Shown piece by piece: positions 26,190 to 37,291 of a stretch of DNA of 64,000 nt; position 1 is the first letter of the stretch; every line of letters starts with the position of its first letter. The translations under genes were made by a program, and so were the position numbers. Source of the stretch: Pyrinomonadaceae bacterium (GTDB taxonomy: Bacteria; Acidobacteriota; Blastocatellia; Pyrinomonadales; Pyrinomonadaceae); assembly GCA_028284415.1 (NCBI GenBank), contig JANQRU010000004.1:1488001-1552000 (forward strand), written 5' to 3'. The notes below the pieces were generated by a model. It was not told where the DNA came from, searched no databases, and worked only from the letters and a program-made list of their open reading frames with translations.

Positions 26190-26798
26190 ATGAAAGATGC
26201 CCGCGAAACCTTTGGCAACATAGACATATACCTTTTCGACCAAATCTTAAAAGAAAGATTCCCACCCGATGCAAAAATCCTCGACGCAGGTTGTGGTGGC
26301 GGACGCAATATAATCTATTTCTCGCGTGAAGGTTTTGAGGTTTTCGCTATTGATGAAAATCCACAAGCCATTCAGACAGTAAAACAAATTGCCCGAGAAC
26401 TCGCTCCGAATCTGCCTTTGACAAATTTCCAAGTTGCAGCAATTGAAAAAAACTCTTTTCCCAATGAAAGTTTCGACTTCATTATTAGCAGTGCCGTCTT
26501 GCACTTTGCCGAAAATGAAAATCACTTCAATCAAATGCTTTTTGAAATGTGGCGAACCCTCAAGCCAAACGGCATCTTCTTCGCCCGACTCGTTTCATCA
26601 ATTGGCATCGAAGATAAAATAGTTCCAATTAAAAACGGCAGATATAAAATTCCGGATGGCTCAGAGCGTTTTCTAGTTGATGAAAAGTTTTTGATAAATA
26701 AAACGGAAGAATTGGGCAGCACATTAATTGAGCCGATTAAAACAACAAATGTGCAAAATTTGCGATGTATGACAACGTGGGTTTTGCGAAAGAGTTAA
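26190..26798 (+). CDS. Class I SAM-dependent methyltransferase
   Basis: 202 residues with the Rossmann motif I ILDAGCGGGRNI, an acidic VFAIDENPQA motif at strand two and FDFIISSAVLHF at motif IV. It resembles the TehB/UbiE-like small-molecule methyltransferase group, close to tellurite-resistance TehB in length. Substrate unknown. It stands 29 bases after the winged-helix gene and may be co-transcribed with it. Confidence 0.85.
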   Translation: MKDARETFGNIDIYLFDQILKERFPPDAKILDAGCGGGRNIIYFSREGFEVFAIDENPQAIQTVKQIARELAPNLPLTNFQVAAIEKNSFPNESFDFIISSAVLHFAENENHFNQMLFEMWRTLKPNGIFFARLVSSIGIEDKIVPIKNGRYKIPDGSERFLVDEKFLINKTEELGSTLIEPIKTTNVQNLRCMTTWVLRKS

Positions 26799-26890
26799 AA
26801 TTAAACTTCTAATCTTAAATTGAAAATCATTAAAACATAAATTTGCAAAGATATTTTTTGCTTTATAAACTTTAGGTAAGCAATAAGTTT

Positions 26891-28959
<2,069 letters not shown>

Positions 28960-29025
28960 TTTCATTTTTCTTTGTAATATTTTGTCACATTTTGACATTA
29001 CATTGTTGAGGAAATTTCTAGAAAA

Positions 29026-32000
29026 ATGATTACTAATACTAAATATCTTGGCGACCTATTATCTCCGCTTGATTTTGATAATAAGAGTTTTGAAGAAAGG
29101 CAAAGTCACATTGAAGATTTGCTTTGCCGTTCGCTTAATATGAGAACGGTTGTTGCTTTTATCGGTTCAGGGGCATCTTTCCCAATAGGCTATCCAATGT
29201 GGGGACAATTTGCTAAAGACACTTTCAAATTATTAAAAATCACTTTATCCACAACAAACGGAGAATATGAGAATTGTCTTGCGATCAAACTCCGCAATAA
29301 TCCGCTTAGTGAACACGAAGAAGCAGTAATAGTGGACTTTGCTAGTGTGTTTTTCCCACAGTCAGTCAAAGATGGGAAACTGCTAGAAGACCTCGCAACT
29401 GAAATTAAAACGAGGGTTGAAAAATACATTGAATTTCTGGGAAAGCGGATTAAAAAAAATTATCCTGACGAAAATGACGAAAAAGATTTGAAAACTTTGG
29501 CTACTAATTATAATGAGGAAAAAATACAAGACAAAATTAATCAGTTTTCCGCTTATTTAGATAAAAAGAAAAGCAAAGAAATTGATTTTCAGTCGTTGTT
29601 TAGTGAATGCGAGAGACTTATTTGCTCAAAAGAGAGGTGGGAGGAACTTAGGCACGCAAAATTTTTTCGTGTAATCGTTGAAAGCTATTTTCAGATAAAA
29701 AGGTATTACACAACTTTGGATAATAAAGACAAACTGAAAGCTAAAGAATGGAATCCCTATTTGGCTCTGCTTGATCTGCCTATCAATAAGTTTGCGACAT
29801 TTAATTATGATCTGGAGATTGAAAGAGCTTTGCTTTTTGGCAACAACAAACAGAAAGATAAAATTTATGCTGATAAAACTAAAGGCGAACAAATAATTAA
29901 GTATGTGAATAGTTCAAACAAAATCAGGAGTTTTTCACAGAAGAATAAGTACTGCGAAGATTTAGTTGGTTTTTCCGTCTCAGGGTTTGAGCCAAAGGTA
30001 AATTCCGTATTTCACTGTCACGGTAGAATAGATGACACAATTAACTGTGTTGTAAGCGAAGAAGATTATCAAAAATGGTATTTACAAGAAGATGACGAAA
30101 AATATACACCGTTCAGACAAACACTCGACATAATTTTAGAGTCTAATCCGATTCTTTTTATGGGGTTTAGCCTAAGTGATTCTGATTTTATGAGAATCTT
30201 ACGCTCAATATCGGCTAATCGGACAGGAGATAAGACCAGAAAACCGTTATTTTGTCTATTGTATGTCCGAGATAGTGATTTCGAAAACAATGAGAGTTGT
30301 GTCAATGCTGAAAATGCAAAATGGACAGATGAAAAAGAACTTGAAGACGAATGCACAATGCTCTATATCAAATATGGTCTTCATGTTATTTTGGTAGAGG
30401 AAGAAAAACTAAACTCAAAAGACGACAAGCCAATAGAGCCTACCTGCCATAAACTAATGGAGCTTGAAGAAAAGGCAAAAGAATGGTGGCAAGGGGTGAC
30501 TAAAAAACCTAAGTTTAGAAAATTTGAAATTAATGCTGACAAACCCTATTTTCACTATGAGTTTGACGAAGGTGCAGTCGAAATAATCAAATTTGATGAT
30601 AACCTATATAAGGAATTAGACAAGGCGTTAGGCTTTGAAAATACACCTGAAACACCAGGCAGCCATCCAGAAAAAGATGACGAGTTTCCTGAACTGAAGC
30701 CTCCTGAACTAAAGAAATATTTTGCTCCAAATTTAGCAGTTGTTGTTGGTGATGGTGGAACTGGGAAATCGTGGAGTGTTCAACAATACCTGAAATCCAA
30801 AATTCGTGACGGAAAGATTAGTGAACAAAAAACCTTCTTTTGGAGTTCATACTATACAAATGACGTTCTGACGGGAATAGATAGGTTGGTAGATTTTTTT
30901 ACTGAAGGTAAGGAAGATAAAGCAGATAACCCAGAGTGGGTCGACGAAATCTTATTAAATAAAGACAATCCTAAATACGGAAAATTTGCATTTCTAAAAC
31001 TCATTATTGATAGAAATGAGGATGCAATAATTGTCTTCGATGGCATAGAAAAACTTCTTACACCAAATACAGATAATACTGAGGGTGAATCAATAAGCCC
31101 GGAAGTTAGAGAGTTTTTCAAAATACTGACAAACCGTAAGGTAAAAAGCAAAATAATATTAACTACAAGGCTTTTCCCAAGCGATATTCTTTTTAATATT
31201 GATGAAATTATTAATAATCAAACAGATTATGATGAAAAACGTCGCTTTCTTGAGTTAAAAAACAACCAAATAAAAAGAGGAAAAATTTTATCAGCACCTC
31301 GATGCTGGGCTGAATTATTAAATAAAGGAGAATACCTAAAAGTAAATTCTGACTACGTTAAAAGCATCGGAAATAACCTTTTTTATTCAAATTTCTGCTC
31401 GCTTTTTGACGGGCATATTTTCGCTATTGCGATAATGAGAGGTATTTTAGAGGGATTAGACAAGAATAAAATAGGGACAAAACTACTATTAGATAATATC
31501 ATTAAGACCCCTATGGAACGACGGGTTAATGAAGTCATCAAAGAGGCAATCGCACATTTAGACACACCCGACAGTAAAATTTATAAGAGATTTGTAGAAC
31601 GAATTTCCCTATTTATGCATCCGGTTAGAAAAGAAGTTGCAGAAATCTGCTTCAACCAAATTTCTGAGAATGAACGAATTTCGCGTTCATTAACGACTGA
31701 CGACGTTTTAAATATATTGGTTAAAAAAAGTCTGGTTCAAGTAGTAAAAATTAATGATGACACTAGGTATGTTGTACATCCCTTGATAAGAAGTTATGTT
31801 TTCGAGACACTACATGAATCAAAATTTGCCTCACTTCCGGGGTTACAGCTTCCGGGTGTAACTTCAAGCAAAGAAGTTGTTGACCCAGGAAACAAAATCG
31901 GTCAAGAAGTCTCATTAAAATTATTTGAAAAATTGTGTAAAGAAGCAGAGGAGAAGGTAAGCGAAACGAAACCTATTTCAAATGAGAATTATCTGATAGC

Positions 32001-33114
32001 TTCTGATATGTGCAGAGCCGCTTTTAGCATTATGCGTTCACGGTTTTGCACAAATACCGTCGCTCGTTGGGGAAATTACACAAAATATATAAAGAAATTA
32101 ATTCTTTTATCTGACACTACTAAAAGAGTCTCCAAAGATCATTGGGATTACAATGAGCCAACATCCCTCGGATTAAAACTGAGTTCCGCTCAGATAGCTC
32201 CACTATATTCTGATGAATTGGCTTGGCTCTATAATGAAATTGGCATTGCCACCTATAATATGGGTTATTTCATTTATTCTGCGGCAATCTTGGGAGAAGG
32301 TTTTGAGATCAACAGACTTATTGACAGAGAATTTGAGGGAAGATACACGTTTCAGTCAAATCTCAATAAAGGATCAGTTAATTTGCATTACGGCAAACTT
32401 GATACTGCCATAGAATATCTTAAAAAAGCTCATGAAGTAGCCAGTAAATTAAATAGTGATTCCTTAGTTGGTAGAGTTATCGGTTATACTGCCATGGTTA
32501 AATACTTAAGAGGAAATCTTGAGGAGGCAAATAGTGAGTTCACAATGTGTTATGAAACTCTAAAAGATAATCTTCGGGCTAAATCTTGGTTTCTCATTGT
32601 TCACGGAGAATTATTATTAAAGTTAGGCAAATTAGATGAGGCTTTTGAAAAAATTGAGCAAAGTCGTCATATTGCAGAGTCAGTTTATTATCCCGATTTA
32701 GTTGCTTATGCAAAGTTAGCTAGAGCTAATTATTACGTCGAAAAAGACGAGCATGTAAAAGCTCAAAATGATTTCCAATATGTGTTGCAGTTTGCAAAAG
32801 AAAGGCATATGCGTCGTATGGAAGCAGGGAATTTGTCTGGAATGTCAAGATTAGCAGAAAAGCTTGGCGATTATTCTATTTCAGTAGATAGAGCAGTAAA
32901 GGCACTAAAAATTTCAAATGAATACACGATAAGGTTACACCAAACCCTTTCGCTTAAGGTTCTTGGAATCGCATTAATTAATGGTAATCAGCATAGAAAT
33001 TTAGGAATAGCATGTTTAAAGACTGCAAAAAGAATGGCTCAGAAACAAGAGTATTTTCTTAGGTTAAATGAAATTGAAGAAGAATTATTGAAACTAAATA
33101 TTGAGAACAAATAA
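29026..33114 (+). CDS. SIR2-STAND NTPase-TPR protein, candidate antiphage sensor (Avs5-like)
   Basis: 1362 residues in three modules. A SIR2 (NAD+-binding) domain at about 40-460 has VAFIGSGAS (GSGAS 47-51), FATFNYD (258-262), the HCHGRID motif with His332, and FMGFSLSDSDF (378-388). A STAND/NACHT-type P-loop NTPase follows: Walker A GDGGTGKS at 575-582, Walker B IIVFDGIEKL near 668-677 and a TTR sensor at 713-715. The C-terminal third (about 1100-1360) is TPR-like helical repeats. SIR2-STAND proteins such as Avs5 sense phage proteins and deplete NAD+ to stop infection; that role here is inferred from architecture. It starts 66 bases after thiC, in a region of repeated thiC-tail remnants. Confidence 0.87.
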   Translation: MITNTKYLGDLLSPLDFDNKSFEERQSHIEDLLCRSLNMRTVVAFIGSGASFPIGYPMWGQFAKDTFKLLKITLSTTNGEYENCLAIKLRNNPLSEHEEAVIVDFASVFFPQSVKDGKLLEDLATEIKTRVEKYIEFLGKRIKKNYPDENDEKDLKTLATNYNEEKIQDKINQFSAYLDKKKSKEIDFQSLFSECERLICSKERWEELRHAKFFRVIVESYFQIKRYYTTLDNKDKLKAKEWNPYLALLDLPINKFATFNYDLEIERALLFGNNKQKDKIYADKTKGEQIIKYVNSSNKIRSFSQKNKYCEDLVGFSVSGFEPKVNSVFHCHGRIDDTINCVVSEEDYQKWYLQEDDEKYTPFRQTLDIILESNPILFMGFSLSDSDFMRILRSISANRTGDKTRKPLFCLLYVRDSDFENNESCVNAENAKWTDEKELEDECTMLYIKYGLHVILVEEEKLNSKDDKPIEPTCHKLMELEEKAKEWWQGVTKKPKFRKFEINADKPYFHYEFDEGAVEIIKFDDNLYKELDKALGFENTPETPGSHPEKDDEFPELKPPELKKYFAPNLAVVVGDGGTGKSWSVQQYLKSKIRDGKISEQKTFFWSSYYTNDVLTGIDRLVDFFTEGKEDKADNPEWVDEILLNKDNPKYGKFAFLKLIIDRNEDAIIVFDGIEKLLTPNTDNTEGESISPEVREFFKILTNRKVKSKIILTTRLFPSDILFNIDEIINNQTDYDEKRRFLELKNNQIKRGKILSAPRCWAELLNKGEYLKVNSDYVKSIGNNLFYSNFCSLFDGHIFAIAIMRGILEGLDKNKIGTKLLLDNIIKTPMERRVNEVIKEAIAHLDTPDSKIYKRFVERISLFMHPVRKEVAEICFNQISENERISRSLTTDDVLNILVKKSLVQVVKINDDTRYVVHPLIRSYVFETLHESKFASLPGLQLPGVTSSKEVVDPGNKIGQEVSLKLFEKLCKEAEEKVSETKPISNENYLIASDMCRAAFSIMRSRFCTNTVARWGNYTKYIKKLILLSDTTKRVSKDHWDYNEPTSLGLKLSSAQIAPLYSDELAWLYNEIGIATYNMGYFIYSAAILGEGFEINRLIDREFEGRYTFQSNLNKGSVNLHYGKLDTAIEYLKKAHEVASKLNSDSLVGRVIGYTAMVKYLRGNLEEANSEFTMCYETLKDNLRAKSWFLIVHGELLLKLGKLDEAFEKIEQSRHIAESVYYPDLVAYAKLARANYYVEKDEHVKAQNDFQYVLQFAKERHMRRMEAGNLSGMSRLAEKLGDYSISVDRAVKALKISNEYTIRLHQTLSLKVLGIALINGNQHRNLGIACLKTAKRMAQKQEYFLRLNEIEEELLKLNIENK

Positions 33115-33292
33115 ATTGAGTTTTATGTTTTTAAGATTATGAATGATTCTAAAAATACCCCCAAGTGATACTCAAAAAACTATAATTAATCTCAATAAAA
33201 GCTTAATAAAAATCAGAGAGTAAAACAACCATGATTGAAGTGTGTAAAGAAAAGATTTATTAAGACAATTCTACCGGTAATGCGAAAAAATT

Positions 33293-33357
33293 ATGGAAAT
33301 AAACAAAAGAGTTTACATAATAACTTTTGCGAGTGTTTATCCGCATTATATAGCTAA
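33293..33357 (+). pseudogene. 5' remnant of a DUF2200 gene
   Basis: The 65 bases match the start of the intact DUF2200 gene at 35261 at about 57 positions by eye ([22 protein letters not shown] against [22 protein letters not shown]), including the shared AAAAAATTATGGA just upstream. The rest of the gene is missing and a piece of thiC tail follows at once. The remainder of 33115-33494 shows only AT-rich sequence and a small hairpin at 33467-33489. Confidence 0.85.
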
Positions 33358-33363
33358 ATGTCC

Positions 33364-33387
33364 GAAGACGAACATGAGCATCATTAA
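33364..33387 (+). repeat. thiC 3'-end remnant, copy 2
   Basis: Eight codons reading E-D-E-H-E-H-H-stop, matching the end of ThiC (E-G-A-D-E-H-H-stop). The 13 bases GAGCATCATTAAT are also identical to copy 3 at 34771-34783. Short, so weaker than copies 3 and 4, but it directly joins the DUF2200 fragment, the same order (DUF2200 then thiC tail) as at 35261-35718. Confidence 0.55.
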
Positions 33388-33533
33388 TCTATAAAGCAAA
33401 TATCTTGAAAAGGCGAAAATAGAACTAATAAGGCTCTGATAGACATAGATTTAACAGGTTGGAACGGGTTGATTGAAAAGGAATCAACCAGTATTTGCTT
33501 AATCGATATTTTGCCTGTGAATGTTTCAAGAAA

Positions 33534-34706
33534 ATGAAAAAAACAATTCTAATTCTATCAGTAATGTTATTTGCTTTATTGGCTGTTTTCCTTATCGTTT
33601 TTTTCGGTTATGCCCCACGTTATGTCGCCAATTCGCTAAACCCTGTGAGAAACAAACCTCCGTATCAAGTTTCTGAGAAAGCTAAGGATTTACACGAAAA
33701 CTTGATTGTCGCGGATTTGCACGCCGATTCGCTTTTGTGGAAAAGGGATTTGCTCAAAAAAGACACCATCGGACAGGTTGATATTCCGCGGTTGTTGGAG
33801 GGCAATGTTGCGTTGCAAGCCTTTACGGTTGTTACCAAAACTCCACGCGGATTAAATATTGAAAACAACAAGGGCGACACTGACAATGTTTTTTGGCTCA
33901 CGCTTGCGGAGATGCAACCGCTCGAAAATCTTTCCAGTTTAACTGGTCGGGCTGTTTTTCAAGCTGAAAAGCTACATCAATTTGCCGAAAATTCTAAAGG
34001 CAAGTTTTTTGTTATCAAAACCAAAAAAGATTTACAGGATTTTCTTGAACGAAGAAAGACCGAAAAGATCGTTGGAGGTTGGCTTGGCATTGAAGGTGCA
34101 CACGCGTTGGATGGTAGGCTAGAAAATGTTGATAGGCTATTCGATGCAGGTTTTCGGATGATCTCGCCGTCTCATTTTTTCGATAACGACATTGGCGGGT
34201 CGGCACACGGCGTAGAAAAGCATGGCTTGACCGAGAAAGGGCGTGAAATGGTTAAACGTATGCAAACAAAAGGTATGCTGGTTGATGTTTCCCACGCTTC
34301 AGCCAAAACTTTTAATGATGTCTTGAGCATTTCAACCAAACCGATAGTTGTTTCGCATACGGGAGTGAAAGGAACTTGTGACAATAATCGAAATTTATCC
34401 GATCCTCAACTCAAGGCAATTGCAAAAACAGGCGGAGTCGTTGGCATTGGTTTTTGGAAAACTGCAATTTGTGGTGAAGATGCAAGCAGTATCGCCGAAG
34501 CGATTCGCCACGCGACTGATGTGATCGGAGTTGACCACGTTGGGCTTGGCTCAGATTTTGACGGTTCGGTTACTGTTCCCTTTGATGTGAGCGGCATGGC
34601 TTTGATTACCGAAGCTCTTATGAAAGAGGGTTTTACCGACGAAGAAATTGCTAAAATAATGGGCGGAAACATTATCAAGTTATTAAACGAAAATTTACCG
34701 GATTGA
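33534..34706 (+). CDS. Membrane dipeptidase, M19 (renal dipeptidase) family
   Basis: About 390 residues from the ATG at 33534, which starts a hydrophobic signal/anchor; an upstream TTG at 33495 would add 13 residues. Zinc ligands of M19 are visible: DLHADS, the bridging Glu in GIEGAHAL, His in VDVSHAS and His in VVSHTGVKG, and the Asp in GLGSDFDG. The enzyme cleaves dipeptides, often with D-amino acids, in the envelope. It is the second cargo block after thiC and is followed 29 bases later by a thiC-tail remnant. Confidence 0.92.
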   Translation: MKKTILILSVMLFALLAVFLIVFFGYAPRYVANSLNPVRNKPPYQVSEKAKDLHENLIVADLHADSLLWKRDLLKKDTIGQVDIPRLLEGNVALQAFTVVTKTPRGLNIENNKGDTDNVFWLTLAEMQPLENLSSLTGRAVFQAEKLHQFAENSKGKFFVIKTKKDLQDFLERRKTEKIVGGWLGIEGAHALDGRLENVDRLFDAGFRMISPSHFFDNDIGGSAHGVEKHGLTEKGREMVKRMQTKGMLVDVSHASAKTFNDVLSISTKPIVVSHTGVKGTCDNNRNLSDPQLKAIAKTGGVVGIGFWKTAICGEDASSIAEAIRHATDVIGVDHVGLGSDFDGSVTVPFDVSGMALITEALMKEGFTDEEIAKIMGGNIIKLLNENLPD

Positions 34707-34734
34707 GTTTGAACGTCATTTCCAATTATCTTTG

Positions 34735-34782
34735 AGATTTATCACGGAAACAAGATCAATGGGGCAGACGAGCATCATTAAT
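34735..34782 (+). repeat. thiC 3'-end remnant, copy 3
   Basis: Sixteen codons reading E-I-Y-H-G-N-K-I-N-G-A-D-E-H-H-stop, against [19 protein letters not shown] in thiC. About 39 of 48 bases agree by eye, with several synonymous changes. This is too similar to be chance, and it lies 5.8 kb away from thiC with no other thiC sequence attached. Confidence 0.9.
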
Positions 34783-34814
34783 TGCCTTTGACATATCGTA
34801 TCTACAATGCTACC

Positions 34815-34860
34815 TTGTCTTAACTGTGCAACAAAACAGTTAAGACAAAGTTTTTATTTT
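34815..34860 (+). terminator. Intrinsic terminator after the dipeptidase block
   Basis: TTGTCTTAACTG at 34815-34826 pairs with CAGTTAAGACAA at 34837-34848 around a 10-base loop, followed by AGTTTTTATTTT. It ends eight bases before the VOC start, isolating that gene from upstream transcription. Confidence 0.85.
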
Positions 34861-34868
34861 TTTCAAAT

Positions 34869-35222
34869 ATGCTGACAGATATTAATCCAAAACTGCCAAT
34901 GCGTGATAAAGCGGTTACAAAAGAATTTTACATAAACAAATTGGGTTTCTTGCAGTCCGGTGGCGATTTTGAAGGTTATTTGATGGTTGAAAAAGATAAT
35001 ATTGAGATTCATTTTTTTGAGTTCAAAGAACTTGATCCGAAAGAAAACTACGGACAGGTTTATATTCGCACCGATGCTATTAATAAATTGTATCAATCAT
35101 TTTTAGACAACAATGTAACCATTCATCCAAACGGAGGATTAAAAACAAAACCCTGGGGACAAAAAGAATTCTCGATTCTCGACCCCGACAATAATTTGCT
35201 GACTTTTGGGCAAAGTTTGTAA
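34869..35222 (+). CDS. VOC-superfamily (bleomycin resistance/glyoxalase-type) protein
   Basis: 117 residues with the paired beta-alpha-beta-beta-beta units of the VOC fold: FYINKLGFLQSGGDFEGYLMVEKDNIEIHFFEF, then YIRTDAINKLYQSFLDNNV and KEFSILDPDNNLLTFGQ. Length and the closing D-PDNN-L-F motif match small bleomycin-binding (Ble-like) proteins. It may bind an antibiotic or act on a small molecule. It forms, with DUF2200, the third cargo block between thiC-tail remnants. Confidence 0.85.
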   Translation: MLTDINPKLPMRDKAVTKEFYINKLGFLQSGGDFEGYLMVEKDNIEIHFFEFKELDPKENYGQVYIRTDAINKLYQSFLDNNVTIHPNGGLKTKPWGQKEFSILDPDNNLLTFGQSL

Positions 35223-35260
35223 CTTTTTAACGCTAAAATTATTTGACTGACTAAAAAATT

Positions 35261-35614
35261 ATGGATAAAAATGAAAGAGTTTACAGAATGACTTTTGCGA
35301 GTGTTTATCCGCATTATATTACTAAGGCGGAAAAGAAAGGTCACACGAAAGAGAAAGTTGATGAAATTATATTTTGGCTGACGGGATATGATGAGATGGG
35401 TTTGCAGAAAGTACTTGATGATAAAACCGATTTTGAGCACTTTTTCACTCAAGCACCGCGAATGAATCCGAATGTATCAAAAATTAAAGGCGTAATATGC
35501 GGTTATCGGGTGGAAGAGATCGAAGACGATATTATGCAAAAGATACGCTATTTGGATAAATTGGTTGATGAATTAGCAAGAGGCAAAAAATGGGAGAATA
35601 TTTTAAGGAAATAA
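35261..35614 (+). CDS. DUF2200 family protein
   Basis: 117 residues matching DUF2200 throughout: [39 protein letters not shown] at the start and [39 protein letters not shown] in the second half. Small cytoplasmic protein of unknown function. A truncated second copy lies at 33293-33357. The gene is followed 11 bases later by a thiC-tail remnant, as the truncated copy is. Confidence 0.9.
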   Translation: MDKNERVYRMTFASVYPHYITKAEKKGHTKEKVDEIIFWLTGYDEMGLQKVLDDKTDFEHFFTQAPRMNPNVSKIKGVICGYRVEEIEDDIMQKIRYLDKLVDELARGKKWENILRK

Positions 35615-35625
35615 ACCTTAAAATT

Positions 35626-35718
35626 GGAATGATAGAAAAGACAAAAGAGTTTACTGAGAAGGGTTGGGAAATCTATCACAGGAATTTGACTGAAGATGTC
35701 GATGCAAATCATCATTGA
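35626..35718 (+). repeat. thiC 3'-end remnant, copy 4
   Basis: Thirty-one codons beginning G-M-I-E-K-T-K-E-F-T-E-K-G-W-E-I-Y-H and ending N-H-H-stop, against the last 30 codons of thiC (28870-28959). Fifteen of the first eighteen residues agree, while the second half has drifted and gained one codon. Its ATG would give a 29-residue peptide, probably not a functional gene. It is more diverged than copy 3, so the copies have different ages or donors. Confidence 0.88.
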
Positions 35719-35771
35719 ACATTAAACTGCAAGTTTCGTCTAGGTTTTTGTTCAAGAGTAAGGTGAAAATC

Positions 35772-36647
35772 ATGAAGAGACTTTTTTTCTCAATAATTTC
35801 TATCTTTGGACTGTTTCTAGTGTTTTCCGTAGATAGTGTGAATGCTTGTAGCTGTATACCTGGGGCAAAGGGATCCAATACTTGTACTTACTATTGGCGA
35901 TCTCCTTCAGTTTTTATCGGAAAGGTGGAAAGGATAAATATCAATCAAGGAAACAGATTAAAAAAGGTTACATTTTCTGTTGAGGAACAATATCGGGGTA
36001 AATTCAAAAACAAAATTGACATTTACACAGCTGCGAGTGGCGGAGCATGCGGCTACCCATTTAAATTGGGTGAGCGATATTTTGTTTACGGGCGTAAGGC
36101 GGAGGACGGCAAACTTAAGGAACGGTTGTGCGGTCCTACCGTATTGCTCAAGAATGCATCGGATGACTTAAATTATGCGAATGAAGCCGCATCTGGAAAA
36201 TTTAAGGCAAGTCTTTTCGGCAAAGTATATAAAACTAACAAAGTAGATAAGAAGCGACCAACTGAAGTTATGTCTGATGTTGAAGTAACTTTCAGATCAG
36301 AATCTGGTGTTAAATATAAAACAAAAACTGATAAACAAGGGTTCTACAAATTTTCTAAGCTTCCTGATGGAATTTATTATGGAAGCATAAAACCACCCAA
36401 TGGATATATAGAGGAGACCAAAAGCAATCATTTAGTGGTGATAAAAGGTGATTACGTAGAAACACAAACATGCCACGGGAAAAATTTTGCACTAGTAGCT
36501 AAAAGTCAAGAAAGTAAAATTGTAAATAAAGGAACAAGATTTAGTTCCTTATTTGAAAGTTTTGCTCAAATGAACCAACGTTTGACCGTAGTAACACGTT
36601 GGTTAAGTACAAATGAATCATTCGGAAATTGCCAAAGAAATTATTGA
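35772..36647 (+). CDS. Secreted TIMP-like/CnaB-like protein
   Basis: About 291 residues from the ATG at 35772, which starts the signal peptide (MKRLFFSIISIFGLFLVF...VNACSC). The mature N-terminus, CSC then a Cys within 12 residues, with VFIGKVERI...FSVEEQYRGKF and a GGACGYPF-GERYFVY block, is the TIMP/netrin-like OB fold. Residues about 165-245 (VMSDVEVTFRS...TDKQGFYKFSKLPDGIYYGSIKPP) are a CnaB-type carboxypeptidase-regulatory fold. The last 25 residues look like read-through and overlap the next gene by 35 bases, so the original C-terminus may have been lost. Confidence 0.75.
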   Translation: MKRLFFSIISIFGLFLVFSVDSVNACSCIPGAKGSNTCTYYWRSPSVFIGKVERININQGNRLKKVTFSVEEQYRGKFKNKIDIYTAASGGACGYPFKLGERYFVYGRKAEDGKLKERLCGPTVLLKNASDDLNYANEAASGKFKASLFGKVYKTNKVDKKRPTEVMSDVEVTFRSESGVKYKTKTDKQGFYKFSKLPDGIYYGSIKPPNGYIEETKSNHLVVIKGDYVETQTCHGKNFALVAKSQESKIVNKGTRFSSLFESFAQMNQRLTVVTRWLSTNESFGNCQRNY

Positions 36648-37212
36648 TTTGCAGGATGCTGATCTGGAGTTGAGGTCTAGACTTCTAAAGGCTGGGCAGA
36701 TGAATGATGGCTATAATCCTGAAATGGAAAAGATGCACAATCGGAATGCCGATCGTTTGAGCAAAATTATTGAACGAATTGGTTATCCGACGATTGATAA
36801 GGTCGGCAAAGAAGCAAGTGAAGCAGCTTGGTTGGTTATTCAGCATTCAATTGGAAAGCCCGAGTTTATGAGAAAATGTGCAATTCTTTTGGGAAAAGCT
36901 GTTAATGAAAATAACGCAAATCCCAAACATTTAGCTTATCTGACCGACAGAATTGCTGTTTTTGAAGGAAGACCACAACTTTACGGAACGAACTTTGATT
37001 ATGATGAAAATGGCGAACTCAGCCCACAACCGTTTGATGACATCGAAAAAGTAAATCAAAAACGAAAATCAATCGGGCTAAACTCGCTTGAGGAACGAAC
37101 GAGAGAAATCAGACAACAAGCCACCCAAGAAAATCAAAAACCGCCTGCGGATTATGCTGAAAAAACTAAAGAATTTAATGAATGGCGAAAAAAGGTTGGT
37201 TGGATAAAGTAA
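36613..37212 (+). CDS. DUF6624-like protein
   Basis: 199 residues, soluble, with the family blocks RIGYPTIDKVGKEASEAAWLVIQHSIG, an acidic-basic middle and LAYLTDRIAVFEGRPQLYGTNFDYDENG. I recognise this as the DUF6624 pattern, but the exact family name is less certain than the homology. Helical N-terminus, charged C-terminal tail. Ends 19 bases before a hairpin terminator. Confidence 0.65.
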   Translation: MNHSEIAKEIIDLQDADLELRSRLLKAGQMNDGYNPEMEKMHNRNADRLSKIIERIGYPTIDKVGKEASEAAWLVIQHSIGKPEFMRKCAILLGKAVNENNANPKHLAYLTDRIAVFEGRPQLYGTNFDYDENGELSPQPFDDIEKVNQKRKSIGLNSLEERTREIRQQATQENQKPPADYAEKTKEFNEWRKKVGWIK

Positions 37213-37231
37213 AAAACCAAAAGTAAAAAAT

Positions 37232-37271
37232 AAAAAAGGTTGTTTCGACAGAGATTGAAGCGACCTTTTTT
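37232..37271 (+). terminator. Intrinsic terminator
   Basis: AAAAAAGGTTGTTTC pairs with GAAGCGACCTTTTTT (two non-Watson-Crick positions) around a 9-base loop and ends in a T-run. It closes the DUF6624-like unit 21 bases before the Crp/Fnr gene. Confidence 0.8.
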
Positions 37272-37291
37272 GTTGTGCTTTAATAATTGTT

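Noticed and set aside
31383..31565. Minus-strand frames inside the SIR2-STAND gene as an antitoxin or regulator
   Set aside because: They are short, lack start signals and domains, and lie opposite a continuous well-supported coding frame.
35629..35718. A 29-residue peptide gene after DUF2200
   Set aside because: Its sequence is a decayed copy of the ThiC C-terminus. A separate coding role is unlikely, so it is listed as a repeat.
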